Source of the DNA: Siphonodentalium dalli
Lineage: Eukaryota > Mollusca > Scaphopoda > Gadilida > Siphonodentaliidae
DNA length: 64,000 nt
Direction of reading: 5' to 3'
Assembly (NCBI GenBank): GCA_032622095.1
Contig: CP136066.1
Location: forward strand, 203,258,978-203,322,977
Numbering within the stretch: the first letter of the stretch is position 1; every line of letters begins with the position of its first letter. A program made the position numbers and the translations under genes. A model generated the notes under the pieces. It made no database searches. It worked only from the letters and a program-made list of their open reading frames with translations, and was not told the origin of the DNA. This document shows positions 33,690-44,666 of the stretch, piece after piece.

Positions 33690-35832
33690 AGCATTCGATC
33701 TTATTGACCATGCCTGGTGCGAAGCGCCCAATACTCAATTATTCATACAACACAAACACATTGTCTGCTGCTTTATTGTCTCACATGATTAAAAAGGCCA
33801 CATCGAATTACTTTAAGAACCAACTAGAGCAGAATAATGGTAATTCGAAAGTTCTGTGGAAAACCTTGAAGAGACTTTGGACACCATCTATGAAAGCAAA
33901 TCGCTCCTCGTCGAACATCTATTTAAAAACAGGCGATTCTTTTATGTTTGATAAAGGGGCAGTAGCTAATCGATTTAACATCTTGCTGGTTTAATACAGA
34001 AACTACCCACTCCAACGGGAAAATATGACAAAAGCTTTGTGGATAAGTACTATGCCTAAAACACTGCCGCCCTTAGCTCGTTCGAGCTTGAAAAAGTTTC
34101 CATGAGAGAAGAATCCGAATTTCTGCTGGATCTGACCACATCCAAGGCAACTGGTTTAGACACAATTACAATCAGGTTTCTGTGGGACGGTGCATCTCTC
34201 ACAGTGTCTTACTTGACCCACACATGTATTATCAACCTGACCTTTCATCACGGACATATTCCGTCAGATTTAAAATCAGCTAGGGTGGTGCCTATTTATA
34301 AGAAAAATTAAAAAACCAACCATAGTAACTACCATCTCCACCCTTAAGAGGGAGGTAATGTGGTAGCATTTGAATGAAGAATTCAGTCTAAATTTTCTGG
34401 AAAAGATTGCTCAATACGTACAAAGCGCGGAAGACCGCCGCGTGTTTGTTGGAAAGTGTGAAGATATGTTTAGCGACAACGCGAAGTGGATTTTTTATTT
34501 GATTTTGTGACATTCGAATTTTGATGGAAATATTTGAAAACAATCATGTACTGTTGACCTACTTCCTATTAATATCCAAACTGGGTCGAAAATCAAAATT
34601 CTGCTCTGTGTTGTCTCCATATAAGCATTCAATCTTTCCAATAAGATATGATATGGTCGCCTACGCTTTGTAACGTTTTAGTAAACCTTTCCTGCAAATT
34701 AACGCTGAATTCCGCATCCAAATGTTTCCATTTTACCTCCCTCTTAATGTGGTCTCTAAAGTTTAGAAAAGGTGGTATTTGAACTTCTAGATGAATTTCA
34801 ATCTGGTTTTAGATCTGGATTCTCGACTGAATCCACATTGATTAACTGACTATATTCGGGAACAAATTGATCAAGGAAGTATACAGGAATGGTATTGATA
34901 GACCTATAAGAAGCCTTTGACATGGTAGACCACCATATACTTTTAGACAAATTACACGCCATGGCTTTGATAGTAATACTCTTAATTGGTTTACAGCTTA
35001 CCTTAATCGGACTCAAATTACTGACATTAAGGGCTCTTTCTCAGACACACATTTGATTACTTGCGGCGTCCCTCAGGGATTAATTCTTAAGCCATTATTA
35101 TTCTTACTCTATATGTCAATGGTGCACCGGCCGCAGTAAAGTGTAGACTTCTATTGTACGTAGATAACTCTGCATTGCTTGTATCTGGGAAGTGTGTTCG
35201 GTGGGGGGGGGGTACAGCAGTTTCCGAATGCGCAGTTTGCCTCTCTTTGTGAATTGCTCATAGACAATATATGAATTAGGTAAGACCGATTATATTATGA
35301 CTGGGTCCCAACCAATAATGCGATGCTATAATCATCTTAATATCAAATGTAATCAGACCAGTATCAGCCCCTCTGACACCGTTAAATGTATGGGACTTGC
35401 CTTTGGACCAACACCTAGGTGGAGAGCCTCAGCTCAAATAGTGTTATCTAAATCATGCTCAAGTCTTAAGTTCCTTCATAGAAAAGTTGACTCTTTAACT
35501 AGCTTCACAAAAAGATTACTAGTTCTTGCTTTGATTCAGTACAAAGGTACAGAAATCCCATAATAGAATGATTAGATATTGTCTTGGGCTACATAATCGA
35601 GCAACTGTAAGATACAAGCAACATCTAATCAATGAACAGCGAGTTAACCAAAGAAAGCTTTTACTAATGAAGAAGATAGTGGACTCAACAAAGGCTCCCA
35701 AATATCTCTGTAGATCAGGGCAACAAAAAATCAAATTGATCCCAAATGTAACAAGTCAGTTTGGATCACTATTCCTTAGAGTATTTTAATAGGTTGAAAA
35801 TTCCTGAAAGTTCTATCTGTAAGTACTATTAA
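33690..35832 (+). mobile_element. Degenerate LINE ORF2 (Jockey/CR1-like), interrupted by a MITE
   Basis: Plus-strand pieces in shifting frames follow the order of a non-LTR retrotransposon reverse transcriptase. 33704-33994 is the linker (ATSNYFKNQLEQNNGNSKVL, WKTLKRLW). 34102-34318 is the fingers (TSKATGLDTI, SDLKSARVVPIYKKN). 34748-35215 is the palm (GFSTES, YLNRTQITDIKG, CGVPQGLILKPLLFLLY, and LLLYVDNSALL where YADD is expected). 35297-35560 and 35568-35832 are the thumb and C-terminus (VKCMGLAFGP, APKYLCRS, FNRLKIPESSICKYY). It has several stops and frameshifts, a lost catalytic aspartate and no endonuclease, so it is dead. Subfamily call is by motif resemblance only. Confidence 0.85.
34348..34743. 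mobile_element. 396-bp MITE inserted in the LINE
   Basis: Inverted ends GAGGGAGGTAA and TTACCTCCCTC, flanked by TTAA at 34344-34347 and 34744-34747. The LINE frame resumes directly after it, so this is a secondary insertion into dead retrotransposon sequence. No other copy seen in the window. Confidence 0.8.
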
Positions 35833-36397
35833 CATAGTACTTGATTGTGTAGTTTCATGACACACTTTGGAGATTTTGCTTTGTAATTATTTTTTTATTT
35901 CATGACGGGGTGAGCGTAGCCTTTGACTGTGGTGTCGTAGTACGTGATCGCATAGTGTAATTCAGGTTGAAGGGAATAACATCACCTTACTGTCCACGGT
36001 TCAGTTGGTGCAAGCCTTATCGTCAAATGAGCCACCGAACCTACATTGTAGTCAAAGACACCCCTCTCTCCTATTTTTATTCAGAAATATCTACAGTGTA
36101 TTTTAACTTCTAGTGGTACACGTGCTGTCTAATTCACTGTGACCTATCGTTATTCCAAATTCAACTGACTGAATTCATGTCATTGCTTAATCAAACATAA
36201 TGTATTTTTAAACCAGTGGGTTGCGATGGTAGGACGCGGATGGGTGTATTCCGGTCTCCCGTGTGACCTGCGTGATCCATTGGGTACCATATTGGAAATA
36301 AATTGTCTTAGGACTGTTTTCTCATGCTATCCCCGATGGTCACAGTCTTGAATAAACGCCATACTCGTTGATCGACTGGGGAAGTGGCTATCTACCA
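35833..36397. other. Unassigned, perhaps LINE 3' flank
   Basis: No poly-A or microsatellite tail recognised after the ORF2 stop; nothing else seen. Confidence 0.3.
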
Positions 36398-37985
36398 TCC
36401 GAGTTTTGTAGTAACTGCATGACGAGTTGTGTGGTAGCTCAAGAGTTATGTAGTAACAATCGCCGAGTTGTGCGTTTCATGAGTTTTATAGTCAAATCAA
36501 CGAGCTATGTAGTAATTTGAGGTCACGAGTTCTGTAGTAGAAAATTAACTTGTTGTGTGGTAGAATACAAGCTAACGAGTTATATATTAGAAAATCGTCG
36601 AGTTTTTTTTTTTTGTCTTTTCGAAAACCAGTTTGGACTTTGTGCAATATTATATAGTAAATTCAGGTGTGTGAAATTTGTTTCCCTATTTTTCAGACCA
36701 TCTCTCGATTTTACAGGAATCTGTAAAATGGGGAAAACGATACAAATGCGACTAAATTCGAATGAGGGTAAAACATGTCATGTCACCTTTCGTGCAAAAA
36801 ACTCAAAATCGATTTTTGGGTCGAAATTTTCTAAGCCCAGCGATGGCCTGAAAAAATGGGGAAACCGGGGAAACTGAGACCAAATTCGAGAGAGGGAGCA
36901 CCTTTCGCGCAAAATAACTCAAAATAAATTTTTTGCTCAAAATTTTATTTTTTAAGTCCAGCGATGGTCTGAAAAATGGGGAAAATAGCTTCACAACCAG
37001 GGGGGGGGGTGAAAAAAAAAATTCCGGCACGTATGCCGGGGTGGGTGGGTGGTCAAAGCCACCAACAAGCAATTTTTTCTGCGACTAAAAAAATAAATTC
37101 CTACTTGTTTTTTAGTGTTTTGGCAATGAGTTGGGCTTCAAAACCACTTTGAATGAGAGAAATAATGTAATTCTAACTGGTAAACTGACTGCAGGCAGTT
37201 ATCGTGTTGTATTTTGTTGCAAATATTGAAATCCAAGATGGCCGCTGGCAGCCATGTTTTTTTGGCCGAATGACCTCAAAATGACTCATTCCTATTTACA
37301 TGTCCATGTTAACATCCATGATAAATAGTATGCACAGAAATTCATATACACCTGTTTACAGTGAATTTCCCCCCGAAAATCTCTGTTTTAGTGTTAAAAG
37401 GGGGGTGGGTGTCAAAAAATGTTCGGAAAAAACTGCCGAAAACGGAAATAAAATTGGCGGTGGGGGTGGGTGGGTACAAAAAATGATCGAAAGGGAAAAA
37501 ATGCCATACGTGCCTGAAATTTTTTTCAGACCCCCCCCTGTCACAACCCTGAATTTACTATGTAACATTGCATAAAGTCCAAACTGGCTTTCGAAAAGAC
37601 AAAACAATGTTAGTTTAAAACTCGAAGATTTTGTACTACATAACTCGTTAGCTTTTTTTCTACTACATAACTCGTTGATTTTACTACATAACTCGTTGAT
37701 TTTACTAAATAACTCGTTGATTTTACTACATAACTCGTTGATTTTACTACATAACTCGTGAGCTACCACACAAATCGGCGATTATTACTACATAACTCGT
37801 TGATTTTACTACATAACTCGTTGATTTTACTACATAACTCGTTGATTTTACTACATAACTCGTTGATTTTACTACATAACTCGTTGATTTTACTACACAA
37901 CTCGTGAGCTACCACACAACTCGGCGATTGTTAATACAGAACTCATGAGCTACCGAATAACTCGCGAGTTACTGCACAAATCGGC
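36398..37985. repeat. Inverted pair of ~21-bp tandem arrays (family T)
   Basis: The left array (36398-36600) has degenerate ACGAGTTATGTAGTA units. The right array (about 37625-37985) has the complement ACTACATAACTCGTTGATTTT, nearly identical over about ten 21-bp units. Between them the arms continue (TTTCGAAAACCAGTTTGGAC against GTCCAAACTGGCTTTCGAAA) and two inward family U blocks (36980-37080, 37400-37550) also face each other. The long NELCSKI-type frame is a repeat artefact. Confidence 0.85.
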
Positions 37986-38366
37986 ATAACAACCATTTTG
38001 TATATCGCACCCTTCCGATAATAGCAGCCACAGTGACATAACGAGAACATTAATCTCCAATCCATGCTAGTTTAATCAAACATAAAATAGACTCAATAAT
38101 TTACAACATAACATCGTGATATGATATTTTTATGAGCACAATTTGTGATGCGAACGCATCAGCAGTCACTTATAACGCGGCAAATTTCGCTGGAAGAAAG
38201 ATAGTTTTCTTGAAGGGGTCACTCTCACAAAAAAAAACGCTGAAGGGTACACAGGGTTTGAAAATATGCTGAAGGGTACACAGGATTTGTGATAAGCACG
38301 AACACCGTTACTTAAATTGTGTTTATGAAAGTCTGGCATCCATTAGCAGTTTGTTTTCAGTACATT
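37986..38366. other. Unassigned
   Basis: GCTGAAGGGTACACAGG occurs twice near 38240-38285, and GACCCCTTCAGCGTTAG occurs in inverse form near 38860, beyond the family A element. Otherwise nothing recognised. Confidence 0.35.
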
Positions 38367-38370
38367 TTAA

Positions 38371-38737
38371 CCCTTTACTCAACAAACCGGTCAAAACCGG
38401 CCAAATAAAGCTTCAACAGCCTAAAATATCTTTGGTCTGTCTCAATAAAACCATACACATATGGATATCATTGGAACCGGCTCCTTGACCACATTGTGAT
38501 AGTTACAGTTAGCCCTGTGCCAATGCATTCTCTTATATATGCGAGTCGACCATAGGTCGCCTCGCATATATAAGAGAATGCATTGGCCTAAACAAAAAAA
38601 TTCTTACATTCTTTAACAATTTTATAATTTTTAATGTGTTAAGCCAATGCATTCTCTTATATATGCGAGGCGACCTATGGTCGACTCGCATATATAAGAG
38701 AATGCATTGGCACAGGGCCCTTCTGTTGGGTAAAGGG
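38371..38737 (-). mobile_element. Family A MITE, copy 4 (inverted)
   Basis: 367 bp, TTAA at 38367-38370 and 38738-38741. Cassettes at about 38518-38585 and 38643-38711. The asymmetric GGAACCGGCTCC segment lies on the left, so this copy is reversed relative to copies 1-3. Confidence 0.9.
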
Positions 38738-38910
38738 TTAATATTCATTGGAACGTAAACAATTATTCTCTAACAGAAATCATGGCAGATACGAAACCTG
38801 AACGTCTTTAGAACGAAAATTTAAAACTTGTGAACCCTTCAGCACTTTTTTTGGTGACAGTGACCCCTTCAGCGTTAGTTTTGGTTCTAAAGATGTCCCG
38901 TTCGATTTAT

Positions 38911-39272
38911 CCCTTTCATGACGGGAACTGCGCTGGTGCAGCATTACATATCATGTGTCAGTGCATTCTCTTATACATGCGTGTCTCCCATAGGGAGCCT
39001 CGCATATATAAGAGAATGCGCTGGATTAATAGGTCAAGGTAAATATTTTTAGGCCAATGTATTCTCTTATATATGCGAGGCGCCCTATGGGAGACTCCCA
39101 TATATAAGAGAATGCATTGGCACAGGGTTTTCGCAAAATTTCAGGAAGCTCTAGTCATTGAAGGGTTAAACTACTCTTATGGAGCCCCTCACAGACGTCA
39201 GCAGACGACACTCGGCAATACAAGCTGCCATCTGCTCGTGGCTCCCTACGGGAATCTCCGGTCATGGAAGGG
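38911..39272 (+). mobile_element. Family A-prime element with variant hairpins
   Basis: Left end CCCTTTCATGACGGGAA after TTAT (38907-38910). A first right end GTCATTGAAGGG then TTAA (39166-39169); a second, GGTCATGGAAGGG then TTAA (39273-39276), so the element is composite. Cassettes at about 38960-39025 and 39053-39120 have altered tips (CTCCC-ATA-GGGAG in the first). Confidence 0.75.
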
Positions 39273-39417
39273 TTAACACTATAAAAGCACCATATGTACG
39301 TTTTCTACACCAGGAAATAAATAGGTTTGACCATTTTACTTTTGCCTGATACCTGAACTGAAAATTAACTAACACAATTTTGACTAATTTGGTATCAAAT
39401 CGAACCGTTGATCATTA

Positions 39418-40214
39418 AAGGGGGGATGTATAATAACGCTAAATCTGGCCATGGGACTATTTCCTATTATACGCAACAGAATATATGTAACAAATGAATG
39501 AATTTGAGCCATAGATTGGTGCAAAATACACTCATTTACTTTATGAACAATGTAAAACAACATGGTAATTATAATGAAAATGAGTTTATGGATGGAGTTA
39601 TAAACTCATTTTCATTATAATTACCATGTTGTTTACATCGTTCATATAGAGCGAATGAGTGTATTTTTGCACTAATCTATGGCTCAAATTCATTAATTTG
39701 TTGCATATATGTGACCCGCCATATCAAATCCAGTCGTAAGTCGGGATTTTTTTACCCTGTGCCAATGCATTCTCTTATATATGCGAGTCGACCATAGGTC
39801 GCCTCGCATATATAAGAGAATGCATTGGCCTAACAATTTTTTATAATCTTTTTTAAATAAACGTTTCTTACAATTTTTAGGACATAAAATAAAAAACATC
39901 CATTACCCTGCAGGGAGCCCCACACATATATAGAAGCATATAGAAGAGTGTCGTCTGCTCATGTTTGTCTGGGGCTCTGTTTGGGTGAAATTATAAAATT
40001 GTTAAAGAATACAAGAAAAAATTATTAAAATTGTAAAAAATTGTTAGGCCAATGCATTCTCTTATATATGCGAGGTGACCTATGGTCGACTCGCATATAT
40101 AAGAGAATGCATTGGCACAGGATAAAACAAATCCCGACTTACGACTGGATTTGATATGGCGGGTCACATATTCTGTTGAGTATAAATGGCAGGATTTAGT
40201 GTACAGTACCCCTT
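39418..40214. mobile_element. Family C foldback MITE, copy 2, containing family B
   Basis: Left end AAGGGGGGATGTATAATAAC and right end GTGTACAGTACCCCTT with TA flanks. Without the inserted B element it is about 336 bp, close to the 345-bp unoccupied copy at 13605. The palindromic arms contain GAATTTGAGCCATAGATTGG and AATTATAATGAAAATGAGTT. Confidence 0.85.
39711..40167 (+). mobile_element. Family B MITE, copy 4, nested in family C
   Basis: 457 bp, ends GTGACCCGCC and GGCGGGTCAC, ATAT duplicated at 39707-39710 and 40168-40171. Cassettes at about 39762-39829 and 40047-40114. The empty site reads GTTACAATATTCTGCTGAG at about 13881-13899. Confidence 0.9.
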
Positions 40215-41216
40215 TATGGAAATAAAAAAAAAACCTCGTCCGACGATTAGTTGAATACACTTGGGAAAAAATCTAGTGTATGAATCTACTCTGAGTAATG
40301 TCTGATTAAATCCTTATTTGTCTCGACGTACATAACCGATCCGCGCACAATATATCCATATAATTGGGTGTCACCCCTATGCCCCCCCACCCCCGAAACC
40401 TGCATACCAGTTAAATATATAGAGGGGTGAATCGTGCGCACCAGTTAATGGGAATAAAATACTAAGTAATTTTACAGAAATTTCATAGTTTTCATACATT
40501 TGCTGAAGTAGTACCGTATCGATAACTTCAACATATCAAGAGGAAATATATTAGACTGAATTGCATCAAAATATGTCATTTGGGCTGGAAAATAATTTAA
40601 AAAAAATGTATTTGTGCAAAACATCTGCGTTTTTTAATCGTCTTCTTATATTATCTCGACATCCCTCTAAATCAATAATATACTATTCCGATGTATACTT
40701 TTTTAACTTGGTAGGAAAATCCATTTGTATAGGAAGGGTTAAACCCTGTATTTTACATTGGTTTATTCTATTTATTTTACATTGTTTCGGGGGTTGAACT
40801 ATGAAATTAAATACGTCGTGAGCTATAAATAGGATGTTATTAGCATACTAAATAACAGGTGTTATGCGCGCTTCGTATTATTTTTGGATGATCTTACGGG
40901 GTTTTCGTAATGCGTATATGCTATGAATGATATGTATTGCACGTGTGTCAAATATGGTGGGAATCTTTAAATCATGCAAATTCACTTATTCCAATGTTTA
41001 GTGCGAACAAGAGATGAATCTGGGGAAATTTCGCGATTTATTGAATTGAAGAAAGTCGATGCCATTTCGATAACGTAGATTCTGATGTGTAACGGGTAAT
41101 GATGTGAGCACTATATATAGTGAGTCATGTATGAGATCATAGAGTTATTACATAACTCCACAGGCACATAATAATAATAAATATCAATCAGGCCGCACAC
41201 CATTAGAGACCATTTA
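40215..41216. other. Unassigned non-coding DNA
   Basis: No exon or repeat recognised in about 1 kb. Confidence 0.35.
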
Positions 41217-41220
41217 TTAA

Positions 41221-41713
41221 AGGCACGGGAGGCCTTAGTTGTCGAAAATATTCTTATTTGTTCCAATCACCGTAAACAGAAAAACATTAAAATGCATACA
41301 GTTTCGTTCATATATACCATGACCATCGCGTAAACAGCATGTTATCATAAAGACCTACTATATGTTACCTAAGCAAGAGCCTGATTGTGTTACAGAAGAC
41401 AGCACAATGCTACTGGCTAATCACACACAAATGGCATAAACGCTCTTTATTTGTTCCATATCAGGAATTCACCAACAAAGAACGCTCTTTATGTTTACCA
41501 TCATAATATAAACAAACACCAGAAAAGTAACTTTTTATGCTTGTGTTTACATAACAATGGTCAAACAAATGACAATAACATACTGTTTATGCGATATTTC
41601 TTATTTGTATACGGACAAAGTCTGTCTACATTTTGATGTTCTTTCTGTTTGTGGCGGTTTTTGCCTGGTGGGAATATTTTACAGGATACCCACCGCCAAG
41701 GCCAACCGTACCT
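41221..41713 (+). mobile_element. Family G MITE, copy 4
   Basis: 493 bp, ends AGGCACGGGAGGCCTTAG and CAAGGCCAACCGTACCT, TTAA at 41217-41220 and 41714-41717. Carries two ACGCTCTTTAT motifs 42 bp apart (about 41439 and 41481). Confidence 0.85.
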
Positions 41714-41781
41714 TTAATGTTCATCATATTTGTCCAAGTCCGGCCATTTTGGATGGTATTAATGACATCCTTAGTTCAGCC

Positions 41782-41890
41782 TTATCCCTTCTATACTAAA
41801 TACTCATTGACGAGTAGTTCCATATGATATGTTCTGATAATAATTTCAACAAATGATCATAATCGTTTGCTGAACTTATTATTCAACAAT
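41782..41890 (+). mobile_element. Family M end fragment
   Basis: TTAT then CCCTTCTATACTAAATACTC and TGACGAGTAGTTCCATATGA, matching the complement of the right end of 48897-49128. Another short fragment with TTATCCCTTTCTATATTAAA is near 45032. Confidence 0.6.
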
Positions 41891-41962
41891 GGGACATATA
41901 GGTCAGGTGTTGAACTATTGTATTATCTTTTCGGCATACTGTTGTCTGCCTGTATACGCCAT

Positions 41963-42203
41963 GTCACTAACTCGCGGCCATATTGGATCCACCAGGCCCC
42001 GGTTCCGTGGTTTTAGTTTAGTGCTACAGGTCAAAATTATGGCGTATCATTTCCATATATGGAAGTCATGAATATTCAAAAGCACCATATATGGAAATTC
42101 TACTCCAGAACTTTGACATGTAACACTAAAACCAAGGAACCGGGGCTGTATGAATCTCTGAAACCACGGAACGGAGCTGGATGATACGACCGCGACTCAG
42201 TGA
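41963..42203. mobile_element. Family O palindromic MITE, copy 1
   Basis: About 241 bp. Inverted ends GTCACTAACTCGCGGCCATA and GACCGCGACTCAGTGA; the central palindrome is built around CCATATATGGAA. Copy 2 is at 43482-43726. Confidence 0.75.
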
Positions 42204-42339
42204 TCTCGCTTATTACCTGAATATCCTTCCAAAGCGAGTAATATACCATTCCAATTATTTTATACTTTTGTAATTGAATGGGAGAATGTTCGATAGCCGC
42301 GTGGTCTATGGCGTGTACACAGGGATGTGGCTAGAGGGG

Positions 42340-43130
42340 GGTGTCGGGGGTGTCTCACCGCCCCCCCCCCCCCCCCCCCCCCAGCAGAGAGCTATATTTT
42401 CAATAGTTGGAAATTTCATACCTGCCAGAACGAAATTTCACACCAACAATAGGTTGAAAATGTTCTTGTAGTTTGATTATAAAACAATTTATTGGGGGGA
42501 ATTTATTGTTTGACCAATATTTGCATATGTTCCTATTTTTGGTCAAAAATTTTGACAGAAATGGTCATCAGTTGGACATTTTCCAACCTTAGGGGGTGAC
42601 AGGTTGGAAATTTCCAACACTTGGAAAGCTTGTGTCCTGGTCCCTCCCCCGTGGCCAGTCAAAAACTTCTAGTTAATTTAAGAAAATAATATTGTCATAC
42701 AATTGGTCAACATTGTCATTGGAATTGTCATCAGTTGGAAATTTCCAACAGTAGGAAGGCTTGAGGCTAGTCTAGATGTAAGGATATTGCGATTTTCTTG
42801 TTCAGATTTCAAAAAATTTCGCACACCGAGCCGAACCATGGTCGGTCCGGTGTGTCATTGCCCCATCCACATGGCCAATACAAAACTGCTAATTAGTTTA
42901 GCAAAACAATATTTTACTACATTTGGTCAAGCTTGTAGACATAAATGGTCATCAGTTGAAGAATTTTCCAACCTGAGGGGGAGCATGAGGTTTGAAATTT
43001 CCAACACTAGGAAAGCTTCAGGCCAGTCTAGATGCTAGGATTTGCGATTTTCTTGTATAGTTTTCAAAATTTTCTCACACCGGGCCGAACAACCATGGTC
43101 GGCCCGGTGTTTCCTGGTCTTTCAGGTTGA
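42340..43130 (+). repeat. Family N, about three diverged tandem copies
   Basis: Blocks CATCAGTTGGAAATTTCCAA, GGAAAGCTT(C/G)AGGC, CTAGTCTAGATG(C/T)(A/T)AGGAT and CATGGTCGG(C/T)CCGGTGT recur at spacings of about 260-300 bp. The block starts with a C run at 42360-42382. It resembles 3541-3960. Non-coding. Confidence 0.7.
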
Positions 43131-43481
43131 AAAATCTTAATGTTCTCATACTGGGAAAATAGAAGCATGGCTAATGAATATATAGGAAATTAGGCCTGAG
43201 CATGAGGTACAAGGGGGGTGCAAATGGAATTATGCAAAAAGTTGGGTTGGTGCGATTCCGACTCAAGGGGGGGGGGTGCAGTTGGAAATTCCCAAGGTGG
43301 ACACCCCCCAGCGGAGACCCTCTAGCCACATCCCTGCGTGTACAGCATCATCATCGCAGATGGACATAGCCGAATTGGGCATAGGCTCGACGCCCAGTAC
43401 GGATCAGCCCGAAAATTCACATCCACAAAAACTATTCCGGAGGCTGATGTCGTCATGTGGTGTAAATACGCAAATTACGCA
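43131..43481. other. Unassigned, with G-runs
   Basis: A G run at about 43266-43276 is followed by GTGCAGTTGGAAATTCCC, echoing family N. No exon supported. Confidence 0.35.
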
Positions 43482-43726
43482 TTGTCACTGAGTCGCGGCC
43501 ATATTGTATCCATCCAGCCCCGTTCCGTTTTTTTAGTGCTACAGGTCTAACTACTGGAGTAGCATTCCATATATGAAGCTTTTTGGATATTCACGAATTC
43601 CATATATGGAATGCTACTCAATTGATCTGTAGCACTAACAACGGGCTGGATGGACGGACTGGATGGACTTGTAGCCCTAAAAAAACAGGGCTGGATGGAT
43701 CCAATATGGCCGCAACTCAGTGACAA
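43482..43726. mobile_element. Family O palindromic MITE, copy 2
   Basis: 245 bp, inverted ends TTGTCACTGAGTCGCGGCCA and GGCCGCAACTCAGTGACAA. Inner palindrome is ATTCCATATATGAAG against ATTCCATATATGGAATGC. It sits just beyond the likely 3' end of the Pax1/9 transcript. Confidence 0.8.
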
Positions 43727-43791
43727 GGTGTATACTATACCACACAAAAAGGCCGATCTCGGACGAAACGGATGAAAATTAATATATGGCC

Positions 43792-43797
43792 TTTAAT
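43792..43797 (-). promoter_or_regulatory. Candidate polyadenylation signal for Pax1/9
   Basis: ATTAAA on the minus strand, 63 bases after the stop codon. A common variant signal; unsupported by transcript data. Confidence 0.35.
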
Positions 43798-43860
43798 GAT
43801 GTACCATCTTGTTGATAATTGCATTAACACAGGCCGATACATAGTATAACAAAACAGTTT

Positions 43861-44666
43861 TCAACTCTGTAAGTACATCGGTGTCATAGACATCGAGCCC
43901 ATGGTGTTGGGCTTCTGTACACCGTAATAGTTATAGTTTTGTCCAACCGGTGACATATTGTCATGTGACATGTTCGTTTGGCCCATGGCCAGCTGTCCTG
44001 CTCTGAAGCCAAGTATGTCAGTCACGGAATGAGATGAGGGCCATCGCATCATGCATGGATGAACACCTGACATCATGGTTTTATTGTCAATGGGAATGCT
44101 CGCCTGTTGAGCGGTGTGAATTTGTGGCGCGGAGACACTACATGCCATGGGAGAACCGGTGTATGAATACGGGTAAAACTGGTTATACAATGGCGTCGTG
44201 TTGAAACTTTTGTTCTCACACTGTGGACTCGTGTTCTGACTGCCTCCTCCGCCTGCTCCTCCTCCTCCTCCTCCGCCAATTTTATTCCTTAGAATCCGAC
44301 TAATAGAACTAACAGACGGGACGTTGTATTTATCACACACGCCATCGGCTAGCAGTTTATCTCTTATCTCCCAAGCAAAGATTCCGGGATCTCTTTCTTT
44401 ATATACTTTGATATGTTTTACCACATTCGGGGTAGTGACCCTCGGTTTACTTCCTCCGATTGCTCCGGGCAGAATTGAGCCAGTCTCGTTGTATCTCGCG
44501 AGAATTTTACTCACACAACCATGTGACACCCGTAGCTGTCTGCTTATATCACATGGTCGAACTCCCAGTTGGGCGAGTTCGACTATCCTCAGTCGTATGG
44601 CGTTTGGTAATGGACGTCCGTTGACGAACACTCCTCCCAGTTGGTTCACTTCTCCATAGGATTGCT
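43861..44666 (-). CDS. Pax1/9: Pax1/9 paired-domain exon (transcription factor)
   Basis: Minus strand. The acceptor CTTTTCTTTTTTCAG ends at 44667; the exon completes a split codon with AG, then reads [20 protein letters not shown]. Residues 4-129 are a complete paired domain by eye, including [39 protein letters not shown] and [19 protein letters not shown]. These are Pax1/9-class rather than Pax2/5/8-class residues. A glycine run (residues 130-141) follows, then the octapeptide HSVTDILG at 212-219, the Groucho-type repressor-binding motif. There is no homeodomain. The frame closes after MTPMYLQS with TGA at 43861, giving 267 residues in this exon. The known family role is patterning of pharyngeal endoderm and axial mesoderm derivatives. 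The first coding exon lies upstream, above 44667. The tail after the octapeptide is only about 48 residues, shorter than vertebrate Pax9, so an alternative 3' exon is possible. Confidence 0.93.

Noticed and set aside
37356..37769. 137-codon frame with NELCSKI repeats
   Set aside because: It is the 21-bp tandem array read in a frame that happens to be open (21 is divisible by 3).
44324..44659. 111-codon plus-strand frame opposite the Pax1/9 exon
   Set aside because: Antisense shadow of the conserved paired domain.
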